64,000 bases of DNA from 20CM-2-65-7 sp963830455. Lineage in GTDB: Bacteria > Gemmatimonadota > Gemmatimonadetes > Gemmatimonadales > GWC2-71-9. Location of the stretch: contig CAWHMT010000001.1 of the NCBI GenBank assembly GCA_963830455.1, forward strand, positions 124,001 through 188,000, written 5' to 3'. This document shows positions 52,159-59,863 of this stretch, piece by piece. The position numbers and the translations under genes are program-made. The stretch's first letter is position 1; each line of letters starts with the position of its first letter. The notes beneath the pieces were generated by a model. That model saw only the letters and a list, made by a program, of their open reading frames with translations, ran no database searches and was not told the origin of the DNA.

Positions 52159-52977
52159 CGATTCTGGCAGCGGCTGCGGTCCGGCCGGCGCGCGCCACAT
52201 GTAGAGCAGGATCGCCCCTAGCACCACGACCAGCAGACTCGTGACCTGCGCCAGGGAGAACGGCGCCAGCCAGGGGAGCCGGTCGTCCTTGGCCCGCACG
52301 ATCTCCACCAGAAAACGCTCCGCCCCCGCGAACACCAGGTACCACGCCCACAGCCACCCGATCGCATGGCCGTGATTACGTCGCCGCCACAGCCACCAGA
52401 ACACGAGCAGCATGATCACCGTCTCGTAAATCTGGGTGGGATGTACCGCGATGACCTGCATCGGATCGGTGCCGGCCGGAAACGTGACGCCCATCCCCTG
52501 GAGATTCATGACCGTCGTGGGCGGTAGCCCCGCGGGGAACTTCATCGCCCACGGCAGGCTGGACGGGATGCCGTAGTCGTCGTTCACGAGAAAACAGCCG
52601 ACGCGGCCGAGTGCGTAACCGAGGGCGAGCGGGGCCGCACAGATCTCGGCGGTGAAGCGGCCGGGCACGCGCCGCCGCCAGCCGTTCAGCAGAATCGCCG
52701 CGACGGCGCCGAGAAATCCGCCGTACCAAACGAACCCCCCGCGGCGAAACAGCGCCGCGGAATCATGGGTCAGGAACACGTACCAGAGTTTGGCGCCCAC
52801 CAATCCCCCGACCACCCCTGCGATCACGATGTCGGCGGCGTAGTCTTCATCGAGCCCGCGCTCGCGCAGGTCGAGCTGGATCGCCCATCCCGCCATCAAA
52901 AAGGCGACCATCATCATCAGACCGTACCCGGTGAGCTCGAGGGGTCCGAGGTGGAGGACGAACGGGTATACGGTCAT
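52120..52977 (-). CDS. lgt: Prolipoprotein diacylglyceryl transferase
   Basis: Lgt attaches diacylglycerol to the lipobox cysteine of prolipoproteins, the first step of lipoprotein maturation at the inner membrane. The 285-residue protein has the signature GRVGCFLVNDDYG and HPTQIYETVIMLLVFW, and about seven membrane segments. It serves the several lipoproteins in this window. Its ATG overlaps the tsaD stop (ATGA), so it is the last gene of the long minus-strand operon. The convergent iron permease overlaps its 3' end by 39 bases. Confidence 0.93.
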   Translation of the reverse strand: MTVYPFVLHLGPLELTGYGLMMMVAFLMAGWAIQLDLRERGLDEDYAADIVIAGVVGGLVGAKLWYVFLTHDSAALFRRGGFVWYGGFLGAVAAILLNGWRRRVPGRFTAEICAAPLALGYALGRVGCFLVNDDYGIPSSLPWAMKFPAGLPPTTVMNLQGMGVTFPAGTDPMQVIAVHPTQIYETVIMLLVFWWLWRRRNHGHAIGWLWAWYLVFAGAERFLVEIVRAKDDRLPWLAPFSLAQVTSLLVVVLGAILLYMWRAPAGPQPLPESLRPKEVALRGTA

Positions 52978-54047
52978 GAGAAATCCGTGCGTCGTGCGTG
53001 AGCCTGCCCCGAGCGGAGCGAGGGGTGCGTCGTTACGGTCATCTCGAGTCCAGGGAGAGGGAGATCCGCGCGCGCGTCGAGGGTCCAGTCGCTGCGCTCG
53101 CCGAGGCGCAAGTGGTACCAGCCGGCCCGCGCGATCATCGCCGCGTTGTCGGCATTGAGTCGCGGACTGGCGACGGCGACGCGCGCCCCCCCCCGGGCGC
53201 CCAGACGCTGAGCCGCGAGGCCGCTGAGCGCACGGCTGCAGGCGACACCGCCACCCAGCACGGCGGTCGTATAGCCGGTGGCGACGACGGCGCGCTCCAA
53301 TTTCGTGACGAGCACGTCCAGGACGGCATCCTGAAAGCCGCGCGCGAGCGACGCGCGATCGCGCTCGAGATCGTGCGACGCCCGCACCGCGTGCAGCACG
53401 GCCGTCTTCAGCCCCGAGAACGAAAACTCGAATCCGTCCGCGATCATGGGCCGGGGGAAGGAAAAGCGGCCCGGATCTCCCTCGCGGGCGAGCTTCTCGA
53501 TCGCCGGGCCTCCGGGATACCCGAGCCCGAGCAGCGTCGCGACCTTGTCGAATGCTTCACCCGCCGCATCGTCGCGGGTTTGCCCGAGCAGCCGATAGTG
53601 GCCCCACGCGGGCACGTCGAGCAGCAGCGTGTGTCCACCCGACACCAGCAGCGCCACGAACGGCGGCGCCAGTTGCCGGTCTTCGACCGCGGGCGCGAAC
53701 AGGTGGCCTTCCATGTGGTGCACGCCGATGAGCGCGCGATCACCGGCGTACGCGAACGATTTCGCGTACACGACGCCGACGAGCAGCGCGCCCGCCAGCC
53801 CGGGGCCCGCGGTGACCGCCACGGCATCGATGGAGGCGGGCGCGAGGCCCGCCTCGGCGAGCGCGCGATCCACGACGCGCGGCAGGGCGGTCAGATGCGC
53901 GCGGCTCGCGAGCTCCGGCACCACGCCGCCGAACACCTTGTGCACGTCCTGCGACAGGATGACGAGGCTCGCCAACTCTCCATTCACCAGCACGGCCGCC
54001 GACGTCTCGTCGCAGGAGGTCTCGATGCCGAGGACGACGTCAGCCAC
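52974..54047 (-). CDS. tsaD: tRNA N6-threonylcarbamoyladenosine synthase subunit TsaD
   Basis: TsaD transfers the threonylcarbamoyl group to A37 of tRNAs that read ANN codons. The 357-residue protein contains GIETSCDETSAAVL, the metal site HHMEGH, PFVALLVSGGHTLL and GLGYPGGPAIEKLA. The natural C-terminus seems to end near LPLPGLEMT; a further 19 residues (VTTHPSLRSGQAHARRTDF) come from the 7-mer/palindromic repeat at 52986-53035. A 9-C run (53186-53194) lies in a Gly-Gly stretch. It overlaps ybbR by 8 bases and lgt by 4. Confidence 0.94.
   Translation of the reverse strand: MADVVLGIETSCDETSAAVLVNGELASLVILSQDVHKVFGGVVPELASRAHLTALPRVVDRALAEAGLAPASIDAVAVTAGPGLAGALLVGVVYAKSFAYAGDRALIGVHHMEGHLFAPAVEDRQLAPPFVALLVSGGHTLLLDVPAWGHYRLLGQTRDDAAGEAFDKVATLLGLGYPGGPAIEKLAREGDPGRFSFPRPMIADGFEFSFSGLKTAVLHAVRASHDLERDRASLARGFQDAVLDVLVTKLERAVVATGYTTAVLGGGVACSRALSGLAAQRLGARGGARVAVASPRLNADNAAMIARAGWYHLRLGERSDWTLDARADLPLPGLEMTVTTHPSLRSGQAHARRTDFS
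52986..53035. repeat. GTGCGTC-type repeat with inner palindrome at the tsaD 3' end
   Basis: Two GTGCGTC/GTGCGTG words (52986-53001) and another copy (53024-53031) flank a GC-rich imperfect palindrome (CCCCGAGCGGAGCGAGGGG). The element encodes the last 19 residues of TsaD, including PSLRSGQA. It belongs to the same family as 5620-5647 and 30410-30470. Confidence 0.65.
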
Positions 54048-54996
54048 GGCGCGCGGGCGGCGGGGGAGGGGCGGCGCGGCGGCGCACGGTCACCGAGTCG
54101 GGAATCGCGCGCGCGGTGATCCCGCGCGGCGCGATCACCGTGATGCGCGCGAGGCCGCCGCTCGATCCGCTGATGTGGGCCACCACGCGCAGCGAGTCGC
54201 GCGTCAGGTTCTGCACGCGCTCTTCCGGACCGCGGACGGCGACCGAGACGCGCGCCGGCGTCACGATGTAGCTGGTGATCGCGCCCGCGCCCGTCTCGAC
54301 CGGAATGCCGGCGAGCGTACGCTCCACGATGTTCCCCATCGTGCCCGACACCGTGACCTGCCTGGGCACCAGGCGGACGATCCCGAGCGGCGTGGTGTCG
54401 ATCGGCACGGTGCGCGAGAACTCACCCGAGACGCTGGTGATCTCGGTCTGCATCGTGGTGACGGAGTCGATGGCGTCGAGTGCTTTGTCGGGTCCGACGA
54501 GGCGCGCCATCGTCGGCGTCATCAACAGCCCGCCGTGCAGCAGCTGATTGGAGTCGGGCCGTACCGTCACGAGCGAGACGATCCGGACGTCCTTGCGAGC
54601 CACGCTGTCGAGCGCGAGCGTGATCTCACTCGGCCGGACCTCCATCACGCGCACGTCGGCCCCCTTGGGGAGGGCGAGCTCCACCTCGGTCGGGTCCAGA
54701 TGAATGAGATAGGTCGACGTGGTGAGCGTATCCGGGATCCGGCGCGTGATGTCGCCCGCGAGCGAGCGCAGCTTCAGAATCTGGCTGCCCTTGCCGGAGA
54801 TCTGCACGCGCACTTTGGGCGGCTTCTGGACGAGCGCGCGGCCCCGCGGCAGCTGCACGTTGAGCGTGACGTCGAAGCTCGTCGTCACGGGCTGCTGGAG
54901 CTGCACCGCGACGTAGAGCATGAGCGCGAGAAACAGCGCCGCGCCCTTGATCGGCCAGTTGCGCGTGATGAACTGGAGCAGGCTAGTGCGCGCCAT
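54040..54996 (-). CDS. YbbR-domain protein (CdaR-like)
   Basis: A 318-residue membrane-anchored protein with an N-terminal helix (WPIKGAALFLALMLYVAVQL) followed by three or four YbbR-like beta repeats (about 35-300), for example VRVQISGKGSQILKLRSLAGDI, VELALPKGADVRVMEVRPSEITLALD and VTVSGTMGNIVERTLAGIPV. YbbR proteins often regulate the diadenylate cyclase CdaA; no cdaA gene is in this window. The end is proline-rich (APPPPPARRG) and overlaps tsaD. Confidence 0.88.
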   Translation of the reverse strand: MARTSLLQFITRNWPIKGAALFLALMLYVAVQLQQPVTTSFDVTLNVQLPRGRALVQKPPKVRVQISGKGSQILKLRSLAGDITRRIPDTLTTSTYLIHLDPTEVELALPKGADVRVMEVRPSEITLALDSVARKDVRIVSLVTVRPDSNQLLHGGLLMTPTMARLVGPDKALDAIDSVTTMQTEITSVSGEFSRTVPIDTTPLGIVRLVPRQVTVSGTMGNIVERTLAGIPVETGAGAITSYIVTPARVSVAVRGPEERVQNLTRDSLRVVAHISGSSGGLARITVIAPRGITARAIPDSVTVRRRAAPPPPPARRG

Positions 54997-55549
54997 CGAG
55001 CAGGCTGCGAATCAGTGCGACGTTGACCGGCGCTTCCCAGTCCGCGGCGCCGATGACGCGCTTGACGATCACGCCGTCGCGATCGATCACGAAACTCTCT
55101 GGAACTCCGAAGATGTCGTACGCCCTCCGGATCGCGCCGCTCGGGTCGTGGAGAACGTCGAACGTGAGTCCCAACCCATCGGCGAACGCCAGCACCTGCG
55201 CCGGCGTCGTCTGGTCCTTGTCCGGATAGAACGCGTCGCCGTCGACACTGACGGCGGCGATCCGGAAATCAGTGCCCGCGAACTTCTTGTGCAACCGCTC
55301 CATCGACGGCATTTCGGCGCGACAGGGCGGGCACCACGTCGCCCAAATGTTGACCAGCACGACCTTGCCCCGGTAGTCCTCGAGCGACACCGGTCGAGTG
55401 GTCCGCAGATCCGTGGCCTGGAACGCGGGCGCCTTCGAGCCGATCTCGAGCAGGTTCAGCTGCGGGCGCAGCTTGATGGCCAAGGCCACGCCGAACACGG
55501 CCGTCATCACGACGCCGGCGATCAAGGTCCACTGTTGTCGATTCGTCAT
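54983..55549 (-). CDS. TlpA-family thiol:disulfide interchange protein
   Basis: A 188-residue membrane-anchored thioredoxin-fold protein. After an N-terminal helix (LIAGVVMTAVFGVALAIKL) the redox site reads WATWCPPCRAEMP, with the cis-proline loop later in GVPESFVIDRDG. Such proteins reduce disulfides outside the cytoplasm, for example for cytochrome c maturation. Its start overlaps the rpe stop by four bases. A partner DsbD/CcdA is not seen here. Confidence 0.9.
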   Translation of the reverse strand: MTNRQQWTLIAGVVMTAVFGVALAIKLRPQLNLLEIGSKAPAFQATDLRTTRPVSLEDYRGKVVLVNIWATWCPPCRAEMPSMERLHKKFAGTDFRIAAVSVDGDAFYPDKDQTTPAQVLAFADGLGLTFDVLHDPSGAIRRAYDIFGVPESFVIDRDGVIVKRVIGAADWEAPVNVALIRSLLDGAH

Positions 55550-56217
55550 GCCGTCACCATACAGCGGCGCCGCAGCTCCTGCACCTCACGCGCGGGATCG
55601 GCGCTCGCGAAGATCGCATTGCCGGCGACAAACGTGTCGGCGCCGGCCTGATGCGCCGCCGCGATCGTCTGCTTCGTAATGCCTCCATCGACCTCGAGAA
55701 AACATTGGGCGCGGTGCGTGTTGAGCAGGGCGCGCGCACGCTGAATCTTTTCCGACGACCCCGGAAGGTAACTCTGTCCGCCAAAGCCGGGGTTCACGGT
55801 CATGATCAGCAGCAGGTCGAGGTCCCGCACGACTTCCTCGGCGTGCGCCAATGGCGTCGCCGGGTTGAGCACGAGACCCGCCATCATCCCGGCCTTTTTC
55901 ACCGCGTCGAGCTGGCGCTGCACATGGATCGTGGCTTCGGGATGGAACGAGAACACCGACGCACCGGCGCCGGCAAACGAGTCGATGTACTTCTCCGGCT
56001 CCACGACCATCAGGTGCACGTCGATCGGCTTGTCGGTCAGCGCGCGCAGCGTCTCGATCATGTTCGCGCCGAACGTGATGTTCGGAACGAACCGCCCGTC
56101 CATCACGTCGACGTGCAGCCAGTCTGCGCCCGCCTCGAGGACCTGCGCGACCTGCTCCGAGAGCCGCGCCAGATCGGCGGAGAGGACGCTGGGCGCAATG
56201 CGCACGCCGTTGGTCAT
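55546..56217 (-). CDS. rpe: Ribulose-phosphate 3-epimerase
   Basis: Rpe interconverts ribulose-5-phosphate and xylulose-5-phosphate in the pentose phosphate pathway. The 223-residue TIM barrel has IAPSVLSADLARL, WLHVDVMDGRFVPNITFGANM (metal and catalytic residues), DVHLMVVEPEKYI, MTVNPGFGGQSYLP and EVDGGITKQTI. The ATG overlaps the PASTA gene stop (ATGA), and a longer reading upstream is a shadow of that gene. It is co-translated with tlpA. Confidence 0.93.
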   Translation of the reverse strand: MTNGVRIAPSVLSADLARLSEQVAQVLEAGADWLHVDVMDGRFVPNITFGANMIETLRALTDKPIDVHLMVVEPEKYIDSFAGAGASVFSFHPEATIHVQRQLDAVKKAGMMAGLVLNPATPLAHAEEVVRDLDLLLIMTVNPGFGGQSYLPGSSEKIQRARALLNTHRAQCFLEVDGGITKQTIAAAHQAGADTFVAGNAIFASADPAREVQELRRRCMVTA

Positions 56218-56972
56218 TGCGGGCTCCGAGCGACGACGACGTCCACCACGGTCCCCGGCGCGGCGAGCGTCCCGGCCGCCGGGCGCTGCCCGACCACCGT
56301 GCCGGGGGCGGCTTCCCCCGTGCGCCGTCGCGTCACGGTGCCGAGCTGCAGTCCTTCCGTTTCCAACCTGGTGCGCGCGTCCGCGGAGGCCATGCCGAGG
56401 AGATCCGGGATCGGAATCGTCGGCGCGCCGCGGCTGACGACGAGCGTCAGGCCCGCACCGGGCGTCAGCGCCGTTCCGGCGGGCGGCCTGGTCATCATCG
56501 CGAGCCCCGTCGGCTGCGCCGCCTGGACCGACTCGACCTGGCTCACCGTCAGTCCGGCCGCCGCGACCAGCGCTTGCGCGAGTGACGCTTCCAGATTCGC
56601 CACGTCCGGCACCGGAATCTTGGGCGGCCCCGCGCTCGCCACCAGGGTGACCTTCGTTCCTTCGGGTGCGATCACGCCGGGTGGCGGGTCCTGCCAGATC
56701 ACGACCCCCTGCGCGGCGCTGGGATGCGGCTCGGCGCCGCCATCGGTCACCTGCAGCTTCGATTGTTGAATCTCCGCCTGCGCCTCGACGACCGTCAGCC
56801 CGAGGACCCGGGGCACCGCCTGGTGTCCCGGAAGAAACGGAGCAGGGAAGAGCACGAAGTACGCGGTGAAATAGCCTGCGAGGACCACGCCCGAGCCGAT
56901 GCTGAGCCATTTCCAGAAGCGGCGATCGATCTTGAACCCTTCGATGCTCTCAAAATGCCGTCGCACGCGCAT
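56214..56972 (-). CDS. PASTA-domain membrane protein
   Basis: A 252-residue protein with a short cytoplasmic basic part, one transmembrane helix (WLSIGSGVVLAGYFTAYFVLF) and three PASTA domains in the periplasm (about 52-115, 118-182, 185-250), each starting with a V/IP(D/R)(V/L) turn. Unlike PknB/StkP there is no kinase domain. PASTA domains usually bind peptidoglycan or muropeptides. The gene shares one base with the rsmB stop and four with rpe. Confidence 0.88.
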   Translation of the reverse strand: MRVRRHFESIEGFKIDRRFWKWLSIGSGVVLAGYFTAYFVLFPAPFLPGHQAVPRVLGLTVVEAQAEIQQSKLQVTDGGAEPHPSAAQGVVIWQDPPPGVIAPEGTKVTLVASAGPPKIPVPDVANLEASLAQALVAAAGLTVSQVESVQAAQPTGLAMMTRPPAGTALTPGAGLTLVVSRGAPTIPIPDLLGMASADARTRLETEGLQLGTVTRRRTGEAAPGTVVGQRPAAGTLAAPGTVVDVVVARSPQ

Positions 56973-58222
56973 CAGGACGCTCGGACCAGGCGCGCCGCAT
57001 AGGCGCCGTCGATACCATGGCGCTGCGGCAATGACTGAAAGTCCCCAGCGGCGGTGAGCAGCTCGGCGGGAATAATTGATTGGCCACGCGGGGCACGCGC
57101 GAAGTCCGGATGCTGATTCAGAAACCGCTCCACAACCTGTTCATTTTCCTCCGGCTCGAGCGAGCACGTGGCGTAGATCAGCAGTCCGCCGGGGCGCACC
57201 AGCGCCGCGGCCGCCTCGAGCAGCCGCGCCTGGCGCTGTGCCGAGCGCGCGAACACGGCGGGATGGAGCCGCCAGCGCGCGTCGGGATGACGCCGCATCG
57301 TTCCGGTTGCGCTGCACGGTGCGTCGACCAGCACGGCGTCGACGCTGCCCGGACGGATCGGCGCCGTCTCAAGATCGGCGGCGAGGCACCGGATTGCCAC
57401 TCCCGCGCGGCGCGTCGTGTCCCTCAGCCGCCCCATGCGTTCGTAGCGAGCGTCACCAGCCACCACGCGTGCGCCCAGCGTCTCCAGCATCACCGCCTTG
57501 CCTCCTGGTGCGGCGCAAGCGTCGTATACCAAGGCGTCGGGCGGGATTTGGGCGAACCGAGCAAGCAGCGCGTGAGCGGGGTCCTGGACGATGAAGGCGC
57601 CCGCGGTGAAACCAGGAAGGTCCTTCGCCACCCCGGTTACCCGTACGCCTGCACCGAACGGCGCTTCTTCGGCGACGAGCCCGCTTTCCCGGAACTGACA
57701 TATCAACGATTGTGGATATGAGCGCGCCGGCTGCACGATCAGGTCCGGTCTCGAGTCGTTCCACGCGATCAGTCGTTTCGTCTCGTCTTCACCGAATCGA
57801 GCCACCCATCGCGCGACGAGCCACTCGGGATGCGTTCCGACGGAAGTCGGCGATCCCCGTGCTGCGATTTTTCGCAACGCTTGGTTCACAAAACCCGCGA
57901 CGCGCTCGCCCACCGTGGCTCGTGCAAGCTCTACGGAGGTCGACACTGCGGCATGCGCAGGGACTCGGCTCAGGAACCGCAGCTGGTAGGCACCGAGTCG
58001 CAGTACGTCGTGGAGGCGGCGATCGGCACGCTCCAGGTCGAGCGCGCTGTCCAGCTCGCGTTGCTGACGGAGGACACCGGCCGATAGCTCGTACGCGAGC
58101 CGGCGATCGCGTTCCGCGAGGCCGGCGAGGTGCCGGTCGCGGGCGGCGTCGAGCGGCGCGCCGGCGCGCACTTCGCGGAGGATCTCGAGTGCCGCGCGAC
58201 GGGCGGCGGTTGCTGCCTTAAT
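56972..58222 (-). CDS. rsmB: 16S rRNA cytosine-967 methyltransferase RsmB, apparent ATT start
   Basis: RsmB methylates C967 of 16S rRNA. A NusB-like N-terminal domain (about 1-140: AARRAALEILREVRAG, FVNQALRKIAA) is followed by the SAM-dependent methyltransferase domain with YDACAAPGGKAVML, VVAGDARYERMGRL, VLVDAPCSATGTMRRHPD (first catalytic-site cysteine) and LIYATCSLEPEENE (second cysteine). At the point where the family begins there is no ATG/GTG/TTG; ATT at 58222-58220 shares one base with the thiG stop and gives 416 residues. An ATG 84 bases upstream would extend into thiG with unlikely sequence; an internal GTG would delete the first helix. Confidence 0.92.
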   Translation of the reverse strand: MKAATAARRAALEILREVRAGAPLDAARDRHLAGLAERDRRLAYELSAGVLRQQRELDSALDLERADRRLHDVLRLGAYQLRFLSRVPAHAAVSTSVELARATVGERVAGFVNQALRKIAARGSPTSVGTHPEWLVARWVARFGEDETKRLIAWNDSRPDLIVQPARSYPQSLICQFRESGLVAEEAPFGAGVRVTGVAKDLPGFTAGAFIVQDPAHALLARFAQIPPDALVYDACAAPGGKAVMLETLGARVVAGDARYERMGRLRDTTRRAGVAIRCLAADLETAPIRPGSVDAVLVDAPCSATGTMRRHPDARWRLHPAVFARSAQRQARLLEAAAALVRPGGLLIYATCSLEPEENEQVVERFLNQHPDFARAPRGQSIIPAELLTAAGDFQSLPQRHGIDGAYAARLVRAS

Positions 58223-59015
58223 CCAGCATCCCCTTGGTGGGGGACGACGGCATCGCCACTTCGCGCCGCGGCATGCGGCCCGCGAGATACGCGGCGCGGC
58301 CCGCAATCGTAGCCAGGCGCATCGCGTGGGCCATCGCGACCGGATCCTGCGCCGCCGCGATCGCTGTATTCATCAGTATGCCATCCACGCCCTGCTCCAT
58401 CGTCACGCACGCATCGGACGCGGTGCCGACGCCCGCATCCACGATCACCGGCACGTGCAACCGCCGCTTGATCGTGCGAATGCTGAGCGGATTGAGGAGG
58501 CCGAGCCCGCTGCCGATCGGCGAAGCGAGCGGCATGACCGCGGCGCAGCCGGCGTCCTCGAGCCGCAGCGCAGTCACCAGGTCTTCGTTTGTATAGGCGA
58601 GGACTTTGAATCCTTCCTGCACCAGCACCTTCGCGGCTTCGAGCAGCCCTTGCACGTCGGGAAGGAGGGTCTCTTCGTCGCCGATGACTTCGAGCTTTAC
58701 GAAGTCGTTGAAGCCCGCTTCACGCGCGAGCCGCGCGTATCGAATCGCGTCAGCCGCAGTGTAGCAGCCGGCGGTGTTGGCCAGCAGGAAGAAATGCTTC
58801 GGGTCGAGGAAATGCAGGACGCTGCTCTCTTTGGTGCGGTCGAGATTCACCCGCCGCACCGCGACCGTCACCACCTCTGCACCGGAGGCCTCGATCGCGC
58901 GCACCATCGTGTCCATGTCGGGATACTTCCCGGTCCCGACCAGGAGGCGCGACTGGAACGTGCGCCCACCGATCGCGAGCGGCTCGTCGCGGATGGTTTC
59001 GACTGCTGTCGTCAT
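58218..59015 (-). CDS. thiG: Thiazole synthase
   Basis: ThiG builds the thiazole phosphate of thiamine from deoxyxylulose phosphate, dehydroglycine and sulfur carried by ThiS. The 265-residue TIM barrel has FQSRLLVGTGKYPD, the Schiff-base lysine in FVKLEVIGDEETLLPD, MPLASPIGSGLGL and VPVIVDAGVGTASDA. It lies after thiS, from which it is separated by a G-rich 7-mer repeat (59021-59066). The stop shares one base with the proposed rsmB start. ThiH/ThiO and ThiF are not in the window. Confidence 0.95.
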   Translation of the reverse strand: MTTAVETIRDEPLAIGGRTFQSRLLVGTGKYPDMDTMVRAIEASGAEVVTVAVRRVNLDRTKESSVLHFLDPKHFFLLANTAGCYTAADAIRYARLAREAGFNDFVKLEVIGDEETLLPDVQGLLEAAKVLVQEGFKVLAYTNEDLVTALRLEDAGCAAVMPLASPIGSGLGLLNPLSIRTIKRRLHVPVIVDAGVGTASDACVTMEQGVDGILMNTAIAAAQDPVAMAHAMRLATIAGRAAYLAGRMPRREVAMPSSPTKGMLD

Positions 59016-59020
59016 TCTTC

Positions 59021-59066
59021 GCCCCTAGTCCCTATCCCTAGCCCCTAGTCCCCACCCCTAGCCCCC
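59021..59066. repeat. G-rich 7-mer repeat between thiS and thiG
   Basis: On the coding strand six G-runs (GGGGG, GGGG, GGGG, GGGG, GGG, GGG, GGGG) alternate with CTA, T or ATA, in units near 7 bases. It starts in the last codons of thiS (TAG stop included) and ends six bases before the thiG ATG. The RNA could form a G-quadruplex in front of thiG. The sequence type resembles 6430-6533. Confidence 0.7.
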
Positions 59067-59258
59067 GCCTACGAAATGCACCAGCTCGATCGCATCACCG
59101 TCGGCTACCGTCACGTTGCCCAGCCCGGCCCGCCGTACGATGCGCCGATTATGCTCCACCACGACAGCGCGAGGATCGAGCTCGAGCTCCTTGAGCAGCT
59201 CGAGCAACGTCACGCCCGCCGTGATTTTCTTGTTTTCGCCGTTGATCACAACATCCAT
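59058..59258 (-). CDS. thiS: Thiamine biosynthesis sulfur carrier ThiS
   Basis: A 66-residue ubiquitin-like sulfur carrier with the C-terminal diglycine required for thiocarboxylate formation (HFVGGG), beginning MDVVINGENKKITAGVTLLELL. It delivers sulfur to ThiG. The ATG lies 13 bases inside the end of thiE. The final GGC-GGG-GGC codons blend into the following G-rich repeat. Confidence 0.92.
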   Translation of the reverse strand: MDVVINGENKKITAGVTLLELLKELELDPRAVVVEHNRRIVRRAGLGNVTVADGDAIELVHFVGGG

Positions 59259-59863
59259 TCCCGCATCCTCCGTGCTGCCGCGGCCGGATCCGCGTCATCC
59301 CACAGCGCGCGAATCGCCGCCACGCCATACGCTCCGCTGCTCCGCACCTCCGGGACGCGCTCGACCGTGATCCCGCCGATCGCGATCACCGGCAGCTCAC
59401 CGGCCGCCGCCGCGATCGCCTGCAATCCCTTCAGGCCCAGTGCCGCACGTCCCGGGTGCGACGCGGTGTCGAACACCGGCCCTACAACAAGATAGTCGGG
59501 CCCCTCGGTCCTTGCGGCCTCCGTCTCGGCCAAGTCGTGCACCGACCTGCCGATCCACCACAGTGGATTCAGGGCGCGTGCCGCGTCGACGGGCAGGCTG
59601 CCGTGGCCGAGCTGGACGCCGGCGCAGGGCACGGCGAGAGCGACGTCGAGCCGGTCGTTGACGAACAGGCGGACGGTCTGACGGTTGGACAGTCTGACGG
59701 CGAGGTCGTAATGCTCACGGCCAGTGAGTTGGCGCCCGCGCGCGTGAAACGCCAGCTGTGAGCCGCCTCCCATGGCCAGCTCGCGTGCTCTGTCTTCGAG
59801 ATCAGGTCGCCGAGCGATGCGTTCATCGGTGATCGCATGCAGCCGCGGCAGCGGAGGTCTCAC
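59246..59863 (-). CDS. thiE: Thiamine-phosphate synthase
   Basis: ThiE joins the pyrimidine and thiazole phosphates to make thiamine phosphate. The 205-residue TIM barrel has LHAITDERI, VNDRLDVALAVPCAGVQLG, IGRSVHDLAE, DYLVVGPVFDTASHPG and LPVIAIGGITVERV. The first loop appears shorter than usual, so it may instead be a TenI-like relative, but location beside thiS-thiG favours ThiE. The GTG start at 59863 overlaps the fmt stop (GTGA). Confidence 0.88.
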   Translation of the reverse strand: MRPPLPRLHAITDERIARRPDLEDRARELAMGGGSQLAFHARGRQLTGREHYDLAVRLSNRQTVRLFVNDRLDVALAVPCAGVQLGHGSLPVDAARALNPLWWIGRSVHDLAETEAARTEGPDYLVVGPVFDTASHPGRAALGLKGLQAIAAAAGELPVIAIGGITVERVPEVRSSGAYGVAAIRALWDDADPAAAARRMREWML

